Shown here: in pieces, positions 11,179 through 23,735 of the stretch
Numbering within the stretch: the stretch's first letter is position 1
Layout of the letters: the number at the start of each line of letters is the position of its first letter
NCBI GenBank assembly: GCA_963457665.1
Contig: OY735212.1
Span: forward strand, 58,564,922-58,628,921
Length of the DNA: 64,000 nucleotides
Source of the DNA: Thysanoteuthis rhombus
Lineage: Eukaryota; Mollusca; Cephalopoda; Oegopsida; Thysanoteuthidae
Reading direction: 5' to 3'
Made by a program: the position numbers and the translations under genes
The notes under the pieces: model-generated
Database searches by the model: none
Seen by the model: only the letters and a program-made list of their open reading frames with translations
What the model was told of the DNA's origin: nothing

Positions 11179-12281
11179 AACAATTGAAAAAGCTCTCAGC
11201 ACATCAAGAATGCAAATAACCAGTGCGCCCAAAGAAAATGGATACCTAACAATGGCTTTGGACTTATTGTCAGACGCATTCAAGAATTCTACAGAAACCT
11301 TTACTCCTCCAAACAAGGGATACAATACAACGGACAGGATATACAAGTTATGAGAAATCAGTTTAAAAATTTACCAGAAATTACTTTGTGGGAGGGGAAG
11401 CAAGCCATCGAACAGATAAAAAAAAGGCCCCTGGACCAGAGAACATCATCATGAACATAATCAAAAAAGCTTGTGATCATCACTAGGAAACTAGTCATTT
11501 AATTCAACTCATGCCAAAAAAGAATGAAATCCCGGAAGATTGGAACATTGCAATCATAATGCTACTACATAAGAAGGAGAACCAGAAAGATTAGACACTG
11601 CAGGCCAAAAATCTTACTCAACTGTATCTACAAACTTTTCTCTTAAATGAACTACAACCAAATGACAAAAATCAACCAATAGCCTTGCATTGGAAAAAGC
11701 TACTCAGCCATGGACCATCTCTATTCAGTAAATCAGCAAGAAGAGAAAGCAATAGAAAACAAAATGCCACTAGCTGTGGCATTTGTTGACTTCGAGATGG
11801 CTTTTGACTCAATAGAAATCCCCCATGCCATTGATGCAAATACAGCAAATTGTTGACTGTATTTGTCGAAGTCTTCCAGCAAGCTTTTGGTAGACCCAGC
11901 TCAACCTTCAAGAACAGAAAAATCCCATTAAGCTGAGGACCAGGCAACATGCACAAGAGAGAAACATGCTCAACATTACGTGAAGAGATCACAAAACAGC
12001 ACAGCACATTAGAGAAAAAACATCAGAGATATCATAAAAACCATTGAAGCAACTTAAGTGGCAATGGGCAGGGCATGTTGCAAGAATGTTAAACAACTAC
12101 TGGATATTAGGGCTCTCTACAAGGATCCCCATAGATTATATGTAAAAATGTGGCCAGTGATATATGAGATGGCGAGATAAACCAGACAAGTTTAAAAAGT
12201 ATTGGCTCCATAACACCCATGATAGAGAGGTCTGATGAATTCTGAGGAAGGTCTGTATTCAATGATGGACTTAAAGGGCTA

Positions 12282-12317
<36 letters not shown>
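11179..12317 (+). mobile_element. RTE-type LINE fragment inserted in family A
   Basis: Decayed reverse transcriptase ORF. Pieces read VAFVDFEMAFDSIEIP, the RT palm motif in which FVD.EKAFDS is usual, and the C-terminal KFKKYWLHNTHDREV region. It ends in (GAT)n at 12284-12316, typical of RTE 3' ends. Several internal deletions are evident: the palm region jumps to the thumb near 11850 and again near 11930. In life the protein would be an endonuclease/RT for target-primed insertion; this copy is non-functional. Confidence 0.85.
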
Positions 12318-12592
12318 TCTAAGAAAAAAATCTTTTTAAAAAATCTCCCCCAAGATAAGTTTTTAGTGAAGGATTCAATTTACAATGTATGTTTATACTA
12401 AACTGATCACTACTTAGTCCATGTTTTTTTTTTTTTTAGATTCAGGCATTTTAGTTGTCACTGCCCAAACAAAAAGTAAGTGAGGTCACTTATTTATTGA
12501 TCATTCTTTTTTTAATTTTTTTGATTTATCACCCCTAACATAGCATTTGTCACATGATGGTTTCTATTGATTGACTCACCAGACCTTTTTTA
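12318..12592 (-). repeat. Family A copy, second half
   Basis: Resumes with TCTAAGAAAAAAATC exactly where the first half stopped, and ends TTGACTCACCAGACC. Together with 11000-11178 it reconstitutes one near full-length unit. Confidence 0.88.
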
Positions 12593-12774
12593 TATAATGT
12601 GTGTGTTCATGCATATGCACACATACAAATATACAAAGCTTCGTAGACATTAGGTTTAATTTGAAAGAAAGTTAGAAGTTTCTTTTCCAACAGGTCAGCA
12701 GTGTCTTATAAATCTGACAGACATATTGAAACATTTCATTTACACTTCATTCTCTGCTCATTTATATCCGGATG

Positions 12775-13180
12775 TTCAGAAAGGAATCACGTATTTCCAT
12801 ATTCAGAAAGTAATTACATATTCTCATCTTCCAAAACTAATAATGTATTTTAGTGTTCAGAGAGTAATCATGTATTTTTGTGTTCAAAAACTAATCATGT
12901 ATTCTTGCAATCAGATTGCAATTTTGTATTTTCATGTATGGGAACTGAGTACATATTTTTGTGTTCAGATAGTATTTACGTATTTTTGTGCTCAGAAAGT
13001 AATAACATAATTTTGTGTTGGAAATTAATCACATATTCTAGTATTCAAAGAATAATCATTATTTTCAGTATTTGGAGAGTGATTACGTATATTTGTCTTT
13101 GGAAAGTTTTTACATATTTTTGTGGTCAAATAGGAATTATGTATTTTTGTGTTCGGAAAGTAATTATGGATTATCATGTT
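12775..13180. repeat. 30-bp minisatellite
   Basis: About 13 diverged copies of a unit like TGTATTTTTGTGTTCAGAAA plus GTAATCA. Because 30 is a multiple of three, forward frames read as 10-residue repeats (ITYFHIQKV-like). The 94- and 134-residue ORFs over it are artefacts. Confidence 0.85.
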
Positions 13181-13550
13181 TCTGGAAAATTACATATTTA
13201 CAAAAAGTTGATAAAAATAAATGCCAGTGAAGTTAAATTGAATGCTATTTATCAGTTATGTAATCACCATCATTATCAATGACAGCAGCTCAGTAGGAAG
13301 GCAAGTTTTTGATTCTTCATTGCAAAATTCAGTCGCTTTTTGCTCTTTTTAATTCTGTGGTATGTTTTTGCTCTATGCTCCATGATGTTAAAGTTTACAA
13401 TGCACTCTAAATGACACAGTGTCGGATAGAGGAGATGATGAACTATATCAAAATGTTCTATTGTACCATTTTAAGCCTGGTCTTGCCCAGGTTGGTTGGC
13501 TTATAATTTATAGCAGTGAAATATGTGATTACTTTCCAAACACCCTAACT

Positions 13551-13892
13551 CAATGGTTTCTAAACTTTGAAAACTCAAGGACTCCTTTTATAAAGAAAAT
13601 ATTCTGGTGGACCCCTATTTTTATCATTTGGCCTTTAGATAGTAATACATGGAGTACAATAAAAAACAATTCTTGACTTTGAAAAATGGTATTTATTTGA
13701 ATAGATTATTTTTATCGGACGGTCGAGGTTTGCGTACAACAACAATGTTCTTTATTGGTGCGTGATTGATGATGTTTTTCTGTCACAAGGTTCTTGAAGT
13801 CAGATTCAGAGGGAACACTGCTGCAGACACCTGATCTTTATTTGATGGTCTCTCAGGGAGGGGGACTATGGACCCCAGTTTTGAAACCACTG
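13551..13892. mobile_element. hAT-like MITE
   Basis: The left end is CAATGGTTTCTAAACTTTG. The right end, reverse complemented, is CAGTGGTTTCAAAACTGGGG. This CAGTGGTTYTCAAACT type of inverted repeat is typical of hAT elements. The flanking octamers CCCTAACT and CCCAAATA match at 5 of 8 positions, a weak remnant of an 8-bp target duplication. No transposase inside. Confidence 0.65.
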
Positions 13893-14435
13893 CCCAAATA
13901 ATTGTGCCTCTATGGGGGTATGTGAGCATACATGTATATGTACATATATATGTGGAAGAAGATTCATATAAATGCTCATCTTGTCATTTGCACATGCCTT
14001 CACTCATTCCTCCAATTGACTTCTTAAATTCCAGAGTGAATTACTTTTAGAATCGTGTTCTCTGTTTGACCTTCTAAGTTTGCTGGTTAAAATTCTCCCT
14101 GAGAGGACTTATTCGGATGTCTACATAGATTAATATCACTCCCAAATTCAGCCAAATTGGAAGATCTTTCCACCGGAAGCTACAAGGTTCAATATTGCAT
14201 CAGGAATGCAAATCAGTTAATGTTTATTTCAATTAATTAATCAGAAAGGGAGAGATTCCCTGCTTCAATCATCAAAATCCATGACATATACATCAGGTAT
14301 TGTTGTTATCACTGGTCAGAGCTATAAATTGAAATTAACTCTGTTTTACTATATATACATATATATAAATGTGTGTGTGTATATATGCATATATGTGTAT
14401 GTACGTTTGAATGAAGGCTTGCTGCTTCATTATAA
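13893..14435. other. No gene seen
   Basis: AT-rich with short TATG/TACA tracts near 13930-13950 and 14350-14400. No recognised gene or repeat family. Confidence 0.4.
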
Positions 14436-14441
14436 GCTTTT

Positions 14442-14444
14442 TCA

Positions 14445-14475
<31 letters not shown>

Positions 14476-14489
14476 TATGCATATATAGA
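14442..14489. repeat. (TA)n microsatellite
   Basis: TA tract with TG and TGC interruptions. Confidence 0.9.
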
Positions 14490-14636
14490 TAAATAGATAA
14501 CACTTGCATAATTGAAACACTGTGACCTGCGTGTGTACCAGAACTACCTGAATATATGTATAGATTATTATACATTCTAGCTGCTTGCAAGAAACCAATA
14601 GTTGCGAGTTAAATCTAAAGTAACATAATCTTGTAT

Positions 14637-14656
14637 TATGTATATATATATATATG

Positions 14657-14731
<75 letters not shown>
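14637..14731. repeat. (TA)n microsatellite
   Basis: About 90 bp of TA with ATG interruptions at its left end. Confidence 0.95.
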
Positions 14732-14734
<3 letters not shown>

Positions 14735-15089
14735 TCATTTTTCCAACCCCATATTCCCATCTCATTTATTCTCAGTCTTAGTTGTCTCTTTTAACACGAG
14801 AGCATGTATTTAAGAAAATGGACATATTTGGTCCAACAGACAGAATTATAAGTTACGTTATGTTACACAGAAACTTGTTTGAAATGATCTCCCATTGTTA
14901 CACAGTTACATGTAAAATCAAAATGACTGTCATGAGCAAAAATGAATATAGCAGTCATCCTACTACTGATACTTAGCAGAGTAATTTAGCATGTAACAAT
15001 CTCATGCTCTATCATTTACAATTGTAGCATGAAAATTCTATGACCTCAGATGACTGGCAATGGGACTAAATGGATATTTGAATTCATAC

Positions 15090-15330
15090 CCTTCCCAAGC
15101 ACTCTGTCATCTGCTGCTGTAATTCATGACTCCTGAAATCTTCAGTAAAAAGGTTTTCATCATCCAGTTCTCGTACTTTACACAAATATATATCACAATG
15201 TATCACAATCTTGGCCGAGTAGAAACTCCAGATATCATGATTTATTGTGGTTGCTTCATTTGAAGCTATATTTACTTCATGAAGAAAGCAGCTAACGGCC
15301 AATAAAAATATCTTTCTTGGGTAGGCTTTG
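15090..15330 (-). CDS. Candidate internal exon, unidentified protein
   Basis: Longest candidate host exon. On the minus strand a T10 tract and AATTTAAAAG precede about 80 open codons, ending CTTGGGAAGG before GTATGA. The peptide begins KAYPRKIFLLAVSCFLHEVN and ends SHELQQQMTECLGR, with an acidic DDENLFTEDF stretch between. The acceptor position is uncertain; AGs at 15326 or 15316 are alternatives. An optional upstream piece, 15457-15396, matches in phase but implies a 65-bp intron. The protein is not recognised. About a dozen random open frames of this size are expected in 64 kb of such DNA, so confidence is limited. Confidence 0.35.
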
Positions 15331-15518
15331 CTTTTAAATTGTTTGTATTAAAAAAAAAACATAATGAAAGCTCTTAAATAATTTTTACTTACTTAGTTTC
15401 AATAATATCAAAGCAGAAACAGTTTTTGAAAATATACAAATACAAGATTATTCCCTAACAATTAAATATACATTGCTCTCAAATAAAAATAAAAAAAAGA
15501 GGCAAAAATCAATACAGG

Positions 15519-15652
15519 TCTGGTTATTCACTCAATAGAAGCCACCATGTGATCAATGTTTTTCTGCAGTATGCTTCGTTGGGGGTGATCAATTGAAAAA
15601 TTAGAAAGAGGGGTGATCAATAATTAAGTTACTTCTCCCACTTTTCATGTGG
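15519..15652 (+). repeat. Family A copy, first part (split by RTE)
   Basis: Starts CAGGTCTGGTTATTCACTCA and AGAAGCCACCATGTGA, has GTTGGGGGTGATCAATTG, and stops within the CTTTT(GTTGGGCAG) segment. Confidence 0.9.
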
Positions 15653-16045
15653 AAATCATCATCATCACCATCATTTTTTTATCATTCGATGTTGGATATA
15701 GACCTTCCCCAGGATTCGCCACAATTCTCTATCGTTGGCATTGCAGAGCCAGTATTTTCTGAATTTGTCTAGTTCATCTTGTATTCTGCCATTCTTGCAA
15801 CATGACCGGCTCATCGCCATCAAAGTTTTCTGGTAGATTCTATGATGTCTCAGACTCCTGTTTTTCCCCTGATATATTATGCTGTCTTGTGATTTGTCCA
15901 TGTGAGGTTGAGCATGATTCTCTCATGGGTGTGTTGCATGCTTCTCAGTTTGTGGGTCTGTCTCTTGGTTAGATACCATGTTTCAGTTCCATAAGTGACT
16001 TTCGGGAGGATACATTGGTTGGATACTCTTCTTTCAATTTTTTTT
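15653..16045 (-). mobile_element. RTE 3' fragment inserted in family A
   Basis: Begins with a decayed ATCATCATC tract, then the RTE 3' end read in reverse. The minus frame has IQDELDKFRKYWLCNANDRE and WRILGKVYIQHRMIKK, the conserved RTE C-terminus. It is 5'-truncated near the HKLRSMQHTHE region. It interrupts one family A copy. Confidence 0.88.
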
Positions 16046-16362
16046 TCCTGTGATCACTGAAAAAGTTCAAATTTAAAAAAAAAAAGGGGTGAACTTTTAC
16101 TAAAGGACTAATTTAGTGTAAACGGACATTGTAAATCAAATTCCTCCACTGAAAACATATTGGTGGGGAGGGTGTAAAAAGACAAAAAAAAACCATTTTT
16201 TCTGAACATAATATGGAGTAAATGTTGAAATTGTCAGTGCCCAAGTTCCCTCAATGCACCCTGTGTGGGCACAACATATATAAAGCCATCCAGACAGACC
16301 TACTTTAAAACTGAAGAAACCTATGTTGATGTCAACAATTTTGGTTTACAGTTCCTAAAAGA
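16046..16362 (+). repeat. Family A copy, second part
   Basis: Resumes with TGTGATCACTGAAAAAGTTC and ends GGTTTACAGTTCCTAAAAG. It completes the copy begun at 15519. Confidence 0.88.
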
Positions 16363-16404
16363 GAGTAGGAAAGAAAGGTGGAAAGGAAGTACAAAAGACT
16401 GAAC

Positions 16405-16872
16405 TGGCCTGGTTAGTCACTCAAAAGAAACTATTTAGTGGCAAAGTCTTTTACAAACATACCCTGTTGGGAGTGATCAATTAAGAAAATGGGAAAAGAG
16501 GTGATCAAGTAATGAATTACTGTCTAACCTTTCGTTGGGTAAGTGATCATTAAAGAGATCTGAATTTTCAAAAAATATACCATAATGCAGCTGGACACAG
16601 AGAAAGGGATCAATTCAGCATAAATTTACATTGCAAATTTAACCCCTATAAAAAATCTATATAGCTAGGGGGGATTTTAAAAAAACAAGTTTTTTCTATC
16701 CATAATAAGGAGTGAATGTTAAAATTTCCAGGCCTTTAGCTCCATTGGTGTTGCCTATATGCTTGATATATGCTTGGTCCAGTCAGCCAGCCAGCCAAAC
16801 CAACTTGAAAACTGATAGAAATCTATGCTGACAGTCTTAATGATAGTTTCAGTAGATGGTTTCTGATAAAAG
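16405..16872 (+). repeat. Family A dispersed repeat, near full length
   Basis: Starts GGCCTGGTTAGTCACTCAAA, has AGCTGGACACAGAGAAAGGG and (CAGC)n-like GCCAGCCAGCCAAACC, and ends GATGGTTTCTGATAA. It lies about 40 bp from the previous copy in the same direction. Confidence 0.92.
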
Positions 16873-17808
<936 letters not shown>

Positions 17809-17810
17809 CA

Positions 17811-18662
17811 CGGGGAGACTGGGGCTAGTTGGAGCACATTGTACTCTGATGGCTGAAACTTCCTTGGAAATTCATTGAAGTGCAAATACAACAAAAAGCT
17901 GCTATAGAAGAGAGACTTCTTCCGGATTGGTCAAATAAATCTAAGTTTATCATATTACCATTTAAAAATTCAGAAACAAAAGATGTTCCAACCAGCCCCA
18001 GGAATGGATTTAGTTGGTACAATCTGATTGGGCTAGTTAGTTCTCTTATTGAAAAAATGTATTTGAATGAAAAAAAAAATCTCCAGAATTTAATGACCAC
18101 ATGGGTTCAGCAGTGTTATAAGATTTTTTTTTCTTTTGTTTCTGAACCTTTCCCTCTTTTTTTCCCTCTGAATATCTTTTTTTTTACTTGTTGAAAGTTT
18201 GTTTTGTTTGCGGGCTCTTTGTTTTTCCTTCGCCTCAATCGCCTACGATTAGAGTGTACCAAGTAACCCCACTGGCAATGTACCAAACAGCCCCAAACAC
18301 TTTTTTTTTTCCACTGTCTATTCCAAGGTAAAATTCTGACAGAAAATGCTTGAAATGTCGCATACATACTGTTTATTGCCACTTCTCATACACATGGACT
18401 GCGCAATCATCAACCGCATATTACAGTATGAACTAGGCGCTCATTTGCCAAAGAGAAAAAGTCACTTACCAGGGTGAAAAAACGTAATTCATGCACAATC
18501 TTTCATGTTTATTACATACATGTCTTGAACTTTGTAGAATAAATCCCCAAATCATTCTTCTCAAAATGAGGCTTACAGTTGCACAATCAAATGGTGGAAA
18601 CGAAAAATCAAAGTAAGTGATTCAACCTACCCCTGTACTCGACTATGCCTGGTCTCCACTGT
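17811..18662. mobile_element. Non-autonomous DNA transposon with TIRs (T2)
   Basis: The left end is CGGGGAGACTGGGGCTAGTT. The right end, reverse complemented, is CAGTGGAGACCAGGCATAGT: an imperfect inverted repeat about 850 bp apart, with TATACA at both outer edges. The terminal motif GGGAGACTGGGG is shared with T1 (2371-3360). Internal CCAACCAGCCCCAG (17986-18000) and CCAAACAGCCCC resemble extra copies of the end motif. No transposase recognised. Confidence 0.62.
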
Positions 18663-18663
18663 A

Positions 18664-18715
18664 TAAACACACACACACACACACACACATATTTATACAC
18701 ACACACACACACACA
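18664..18715. repeat. (CA)n microsatellite
   Basis: Two CA tracts separated by a short TATTTATA spacer. Confidence 0.92.
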
Positions 18716-19199
18716 TATACACATTCATTCATATCTATACGCATATTTACCAGACTGGAAAAGAAAATAACTGATGAAATGAAACAAATCATGTTTTTGA
18801 AAGCTAATAAAGTTTTTGCTATATTTAGATAAACTGCCTCTTGAACCTCTCTCCTTTCTCTATCTTCCTGGTAACCCCTGAAAATGTATTCACTAAGTAA
18901 TTGCCATCTATCCACTTGAATAAGCAGCAATTCTCTCAGCAATAATTATTAGAACTCGATCTTTTCATGCATGCACACTAAAATAATCGATTTCGGGAGT
19001 TGGTAGTTATTGAGAGTTTTTTGTTGTGGTCAGAAATTCTTCAAGCAAAATAGTTGTTCGGGGAGTTGCAAATCGGAGTCACTAAGTAGCATTTGAATTT
19101 GACTGAGTACTAGCAATTCATATTTGATGATTATTCGTCGATGAGATTGATCATTGGTTCAAGGTAAGAACTCAGTATGATTTAATAAAATGGATTTTA
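18716..19199. other. No confirmed gene; weak coding-like segment
   Basis: On the minus strand, an acceptor-like GTGAATACATTTTCAG precedes an open stretch reading GYQEDRERREVQEAVYLNIA and ending before GTAAAT near 18750. It could equally be noise. No repeat family was recognised. Confidence 0.25.
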
Positions 19200-19546
19200 G
19201 TAACCATCAACCAAAACTGTCACCTGAACTGTCAAAGCAGGTTTCTTCAGTTTTCAAGTTGTATGTATATATCAGGTCAATGTTTATTTCTTGTTATGTC
19301 TAGAACCCTACCCACTACTACACAGGTCTTCAGTGTTGGTGGTGGTGGTGGGGGGGGATTATCTACGATGTAGGTATATGCTAAATTGATCCCTCACTTT
19401 ATGTCTGCCTGTTTTTTGGGGTTTTTTTTATCACACTTTTTTAGTGATCGCAGCCAAAAGAAAAAGTGATTACTTATTTATTGATTATCCAGTTATCAAT
19501 TTTATCAATTCATCACCCCCAGCTGACTAACCAGACCTGTATTCAG
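19200..19546 (-). repeat. Family A dispersed repeat
   Basis: Opens AACCATCAACCAAAACTGTC, has TTTCTTCAGTTTTCAAG and GTGATCGCAGCC, and ends TGACTAACCAGACCTGT. The GGCTGGCT block is lost. An inserted GGTGGTGGTGG tract lies near 19340. Confidence 0.87.
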
Positions 19547-20046
19547 TGTTATCCATATCAGGAATAATCTCTTCTGGATGATGAATGATTCCAGCTGTTG
19601 TTATATCAACTGATTGTGTTGGATTCTTTCACTGACTGAAGTCTAGGAAATAAACAATTTCTACAATGACATGAACTCTGGACTCTATTGAATGGGAAGC
19701 AAAGATTTACTCCCAGAACTCTCTCAGAAAAGGGATCTGCACCACTTGCAGTTTCTTTGAACAAAATTGCCTTCAACATTGCTGGATTGAGCTGAAATTT
19801 GGTACTTGAGACTTTTGGACTATGGTGCTACTTTTGGATGCATCAAAATTTTAAAGGCGCCTTTACACTGGCTATGGTTTCAGCTGTTCCTGCTTAGAAG
19901 ACCCATCCCCCAGCATTTTAAATACACATACTCTAAACAGTTTAAGGCGGTTGTAAGTATGGTAAATATTTAATGTATAGAGACAATTGAAAAATATTCC
20001 ATATTCATTATAGGTACTAAAAATTAAATTCATGAAAATCTGTTTA

Positions 20047-20047
20047 C

Positions 20048-20080
<33 letters not shown>

Positions 20081-20830
20081 GTCTTTTATAGTCCATTGTT
20101 GAACATTGTCTTTCCCCAGGATCTGCCACATTTCTCTATCATGGGTGTCGCGGAGCCAATATTTTCTGAATTTGTCAAGTTTGTCTCTCGATCTTGTATT
20201 CTGTCGGCCTCAGTTTCTCATGTGATCTCTGGGGATCCATATTGGGAGTTGTGATGTCCATTGATTGTCTGCCATTCTTGCAATATGGCCTGCCCATTGC
20301 CATCTAAGTTTTCTGGTAGATTCTATGATGTCTCTGTTTTCTTCCTTTACTGTGCTGTTTTGTGATCTCTCCATAGCTCTGTAAGTGACTATCGGGGGGA
20401 TGCATTGGTTATATACACTTTGTTTCAGGATTAGTGGGATTTTCTTGTTTTTGAAAGTTGAGCTTGCTCTGCTAAAGGCTTGACATCCTAGAGTAATTCT
20501 TTGCTTGATTTTTTCTTTTGTGGGTTTCATAGAAATTCGTTGTCCTAGGTAGATGTAGTGGTCTATTTTCCCTGGTTTTGCATCTCCGATTTTGACAGTT
20601 GTGTTCTTATTCTCAATATAGTTGTTGCACATGACTTTTATTTTACTGAAGTTCATTTTTAGGCCAACCTTCTTGCTTTCTTTGTTTAGTTCATCCAGCA
20701 TTAGTTGGAGGTCGTATTGGTTCTCTACAAAAACGATGATGTTGTCTGCAAATCTGAGGTTGCTCAGAAACCCTGTATGTGTCAGAGTACTGAAACATCA
20801 GTTGACTATGTCTCTTTGAATGGAACAGTT
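20047..20830 (-). mobile_element. RTE 3' half with (GAT)n tail
   Basis: The minus strand reads FLSNLRFADNIIVFVE (the RT active-site box, normally FADD, here FADN), then KESKKVGLKMNFSKIKVMCN, IYLGQRISMKPTKEKIKQ and KLRWQWAGHIARMADNQW. The 163-residue ORF 20701-20210 covers most of this. A segment between PIVTYRA and MERSQN is deleted. It ends in a (CATCAT)n tract at 20047-20080. The 5' end has the same breakpoint as the copy at 23736. Confidence 0.9.
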
Positions 20831-21825
20831 ACTGTTAACTGATTTTCATCTCTCTAAAGGTTATAGTGAGCTGGAGCCAAAGTTTTGAGTCACCTTTGTT
20901 TATAGCTGGAATATTCATTGTAATGTCCCCGTACATTCAGGAAGTGATTACTTTATCTGTTATAACTTTCAATCTTATTCCAATTTGAGCAACTCAGGAA
21001 AATTCAACTTGAAATCTTGTATGGAAGTAAAACTTAAGTTTTTTTTAAAATTGATGATTTTAATGAAAAGGGTATTCAGTATTTCTTGAATTAATTGACG
21101 AAGCACTTAAGATAGAATCTCACTCCAGGATATTTTTGGAAAAACAGTTTTGTTGGTCAGTCCAACCCCCTTAAGATGAATTTTCCTTCATATCCATTTT
21201 AATTAAGACTTGCTTCTTTGATTTATTACAATTCTTTACTATGTTAGTCTCTCCAATTCAATAGACATCAATAAGTATAATAAATATAGAAAATGATATC
21301 CTTGTCTTCAGTTAAAAAGTTTCAGAAACCACTGCACACAAAAAGGAAATCTACTCATGAAATCTTTGTGAGCTTTTGCTATATATCAATATATTTTTTG
21401 CGTACATCCTTCACATTTTTTTAACATTTTGGAAATATCTTTCTGTTCTCTGAGGAAAAAACAGTTTTCTTTTTTCTGGCTTTGGTGTTGGTTCTTTTCT
21501 TGTTTTGATTCCATCTTACAAAAAACTTGTCTTTCTTTTTACATACATTCCCACTTTGGAAATACATGTGACACAATATATGCCATCCTTGGCTTTTTGG
21601 GCAATATTTTACTATTACTGTCCAAAATATATATAATTTACATCCTGCAACGTGAATGGTCTTGAAATCCTCCGTCTTTCTTCCAAACTTTTAGTGTAAT
21701 AACTCAACTTCTGTAACAGATCATAAATAATTTTGAAAGATGTTTTTTAACCGTTACCTTCTCTTCCTGAAATTCTTCTCTGTATTTCTCATGAGGAACA
21801 AAACCAAAGAATCATTTTTCTTTAT
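20831..21825. other. No gene seen
   Basis: AT-rich. A hAT-like half end AAACCACTGCACAC near 21328 has no visible partner. ORF 21429-21665 is a hydrophobic, low-complexity frame I do not trust. Confidence 0.4.
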
Positions 21826-22224
21826 TAGACACCGTCAACCAGAACAGTTGCCAAAACTGTCAATCTGTACCACAGGAGCTACAGGGCTGAAAATTCAAAC
21901 ATTTTTTTTCCTTATCACGTGTACAAAAACCTTTCCTAGTTTTTTGAAAAATTTTTTACCTTAAATAGGTTCTTAGTGGGGGTATCAGTTTGCAATGTAA
22001 CTTTATGATAAATCAATTCTTATCTTGTGTTTGTTTGTTTGTTCTTTTTTAATTCAGACTCTTTTTTGTGATTTATGCCAAATCAAAAGATGAGATGAGC
22101 AACTTACTCATTGATCAGCAATTTTTCAAACTTTCAAATTGATCACCCCAACACTTTTTTGCTGCCAGAAGACATTCATCATGTGACAATTTCTATTGAG
22201 TGACTAACCAGACCTGATTTTTGT
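21826..22224 (-). repeat. Family A dispersed repeat
   Basis: Opens TTAGACACCGTCAACCAGAA, has ATTGATCACCCCAACAC and TGTGACAATTTCTATTGAG, and ends TGACTAACCAGACCTGAT. The GGCTGGCT section is deleted. Confidence 0.89.
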
Positions 22225-22424
22225 TTTAGTTTTTAATTTCAACAAACTAAAGTAGAAAAATCCTTGGCAAAAAAAAAATGAAACACTACCTCATTCAAAA
22301 ACTGAGTTTCAACATTTATGAAACCCTTGTGAGATGATTATGCCAGCATATCTAAACAAAGAATGGATGTTGATACCTTAGGAAGTCTTCTATAGATTCT
22401 CCCTGGAAAAAAAATGTCAATTTT

Positions 22425-23735
22425 CTGCCTGGATGCTAGAATTATGCATGTTCTAAGTCATGTGGATATTTCTTTGACAAAGGCACATTTTTTAACCATC
22501 CCAAAGAAACAGAGAGCAGACAAAAGGAGATACAAGACAGCAATCATTGAAATAATTCTCAAAAAGGTTGTGGCTTCAAAGCTATTAAAAAAACTCTCAA
22601 TACAAGATGAGAACAGATAACTACTATACTCAAAGAAAATGGAGACCTAATATCAGAAAGGGACCGGATCATCGAACGTGCCCAAGAATTTAACCAAAAA
22701 CTCTACTCCTCCAAACAAAGAACACAAAACAACAAACAGGATGTGCAAGACATAAACTATCAGTTCAAGGACTTCGCATAAGTTACGTCAAAAGAAGTGA
22801 AACAAACCATCAAACAAACAAAAGAAAAACAAATGCCCCTGGACCGGATAACATCACTATCGACCTACTCAAAAACGCTGGTAAGGTCATCCCAAGGAAA
22901 CTAGTCATTTCATTCAATTTATGCCTTAAACAAAGTCAAGTCCCAGAAAACTGGAATACTACAATTCTAATGCTATTACATAAAAAAGAAACCCAAAACA
23001 CCTAAACAACTACAGACCAATTAGTCTACTCAGCTGCATCTACAAACTTTTCATTCTTGTTATCACCAAACGAATCACCAAAATAATAAATGAAGACCAA
23101 CCACATGTATAAACTAGCTTTACAAGCAGCTACTCAACCATGGACCATCACCGTTCAATAAATTAACTAAAACAGGATGCGGTAAAATATAAAATACCAC
23201 TCATGGTATCATTCAAGCAAAGCCTTTGACTCAGTAGAAATTCCTAACGTCATTGATGCTATCACTCTACAAGGTGTAAACCCCATATATGTCTGAGTAC
23301 TGTAACATAGATACCATCACAGCAGCTCCCTATCAGGCTGCATGAAGACTCAGAGCCCTTTCAGCTCTGCAAAAAAGGTGTGACATGGTAATACCAGCTC
23401 ACCTAAACACAGCCTGCCTTGAGATGATCTTCCAAAACCTAGACTGGGAAAACAAAGGAATCAGAATCGACGCTAAATGCTCAAGTAAACCCATATTTAC
23501 AGACGATATCGTCCTTTTTGCAAAGAACCTCCAGGACTTCCAAGTAATCCTGGAGAAACTGAATGAAGAAAGCAAGAAAGTTAGCCTTCACATGAACTTC
23601 AGCAAAATGAAAGTCATGTACAACAAATATGTTGGAAATAAATGCACAACAATCAAAATTGAAAACACAAAGCTGGAAAAAGTAGATCACCACATCTACC
23701 TAAGACAATAACTTTCCATGAAACCCTCAAAAGAA
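22425..23735 (+). mobile_element. RTE fragment: linker and reverse transcriptase
   Basis: Decayed, with stops and frameshifts. In order: IPKKQRADKRRYKTAIIE (post-endonuclease linker); ISERDRIIERAQEFNQKLYS; the RT entry GPDNITIDLLKNAGKVIPRK and NNYRPISLLSCIYKLFI; then FTDDIVLFAKNLQDF (active-site box, FADD changed to FTDD) and SKKVSLHMNFSKMKVMYNKY. The palm carries stops. The fragment ends about 10 residues after IYLRQ, where a second RTE segment starts over. The endonuclease domain is missing, so this copy is dead. Confidence 0.88.

Noticed and set aside
20090-20830. CATCATCAT tracts considered as a CRISPR-like or regulatory array
   Set aside because: They are the (GAT)n tails of RTE elements, always next to the RTE C-terminus.
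21320-21340. Half hAT-like end AAACCACTG
   Set aside because: No partner end was found nearby, so no element was called.
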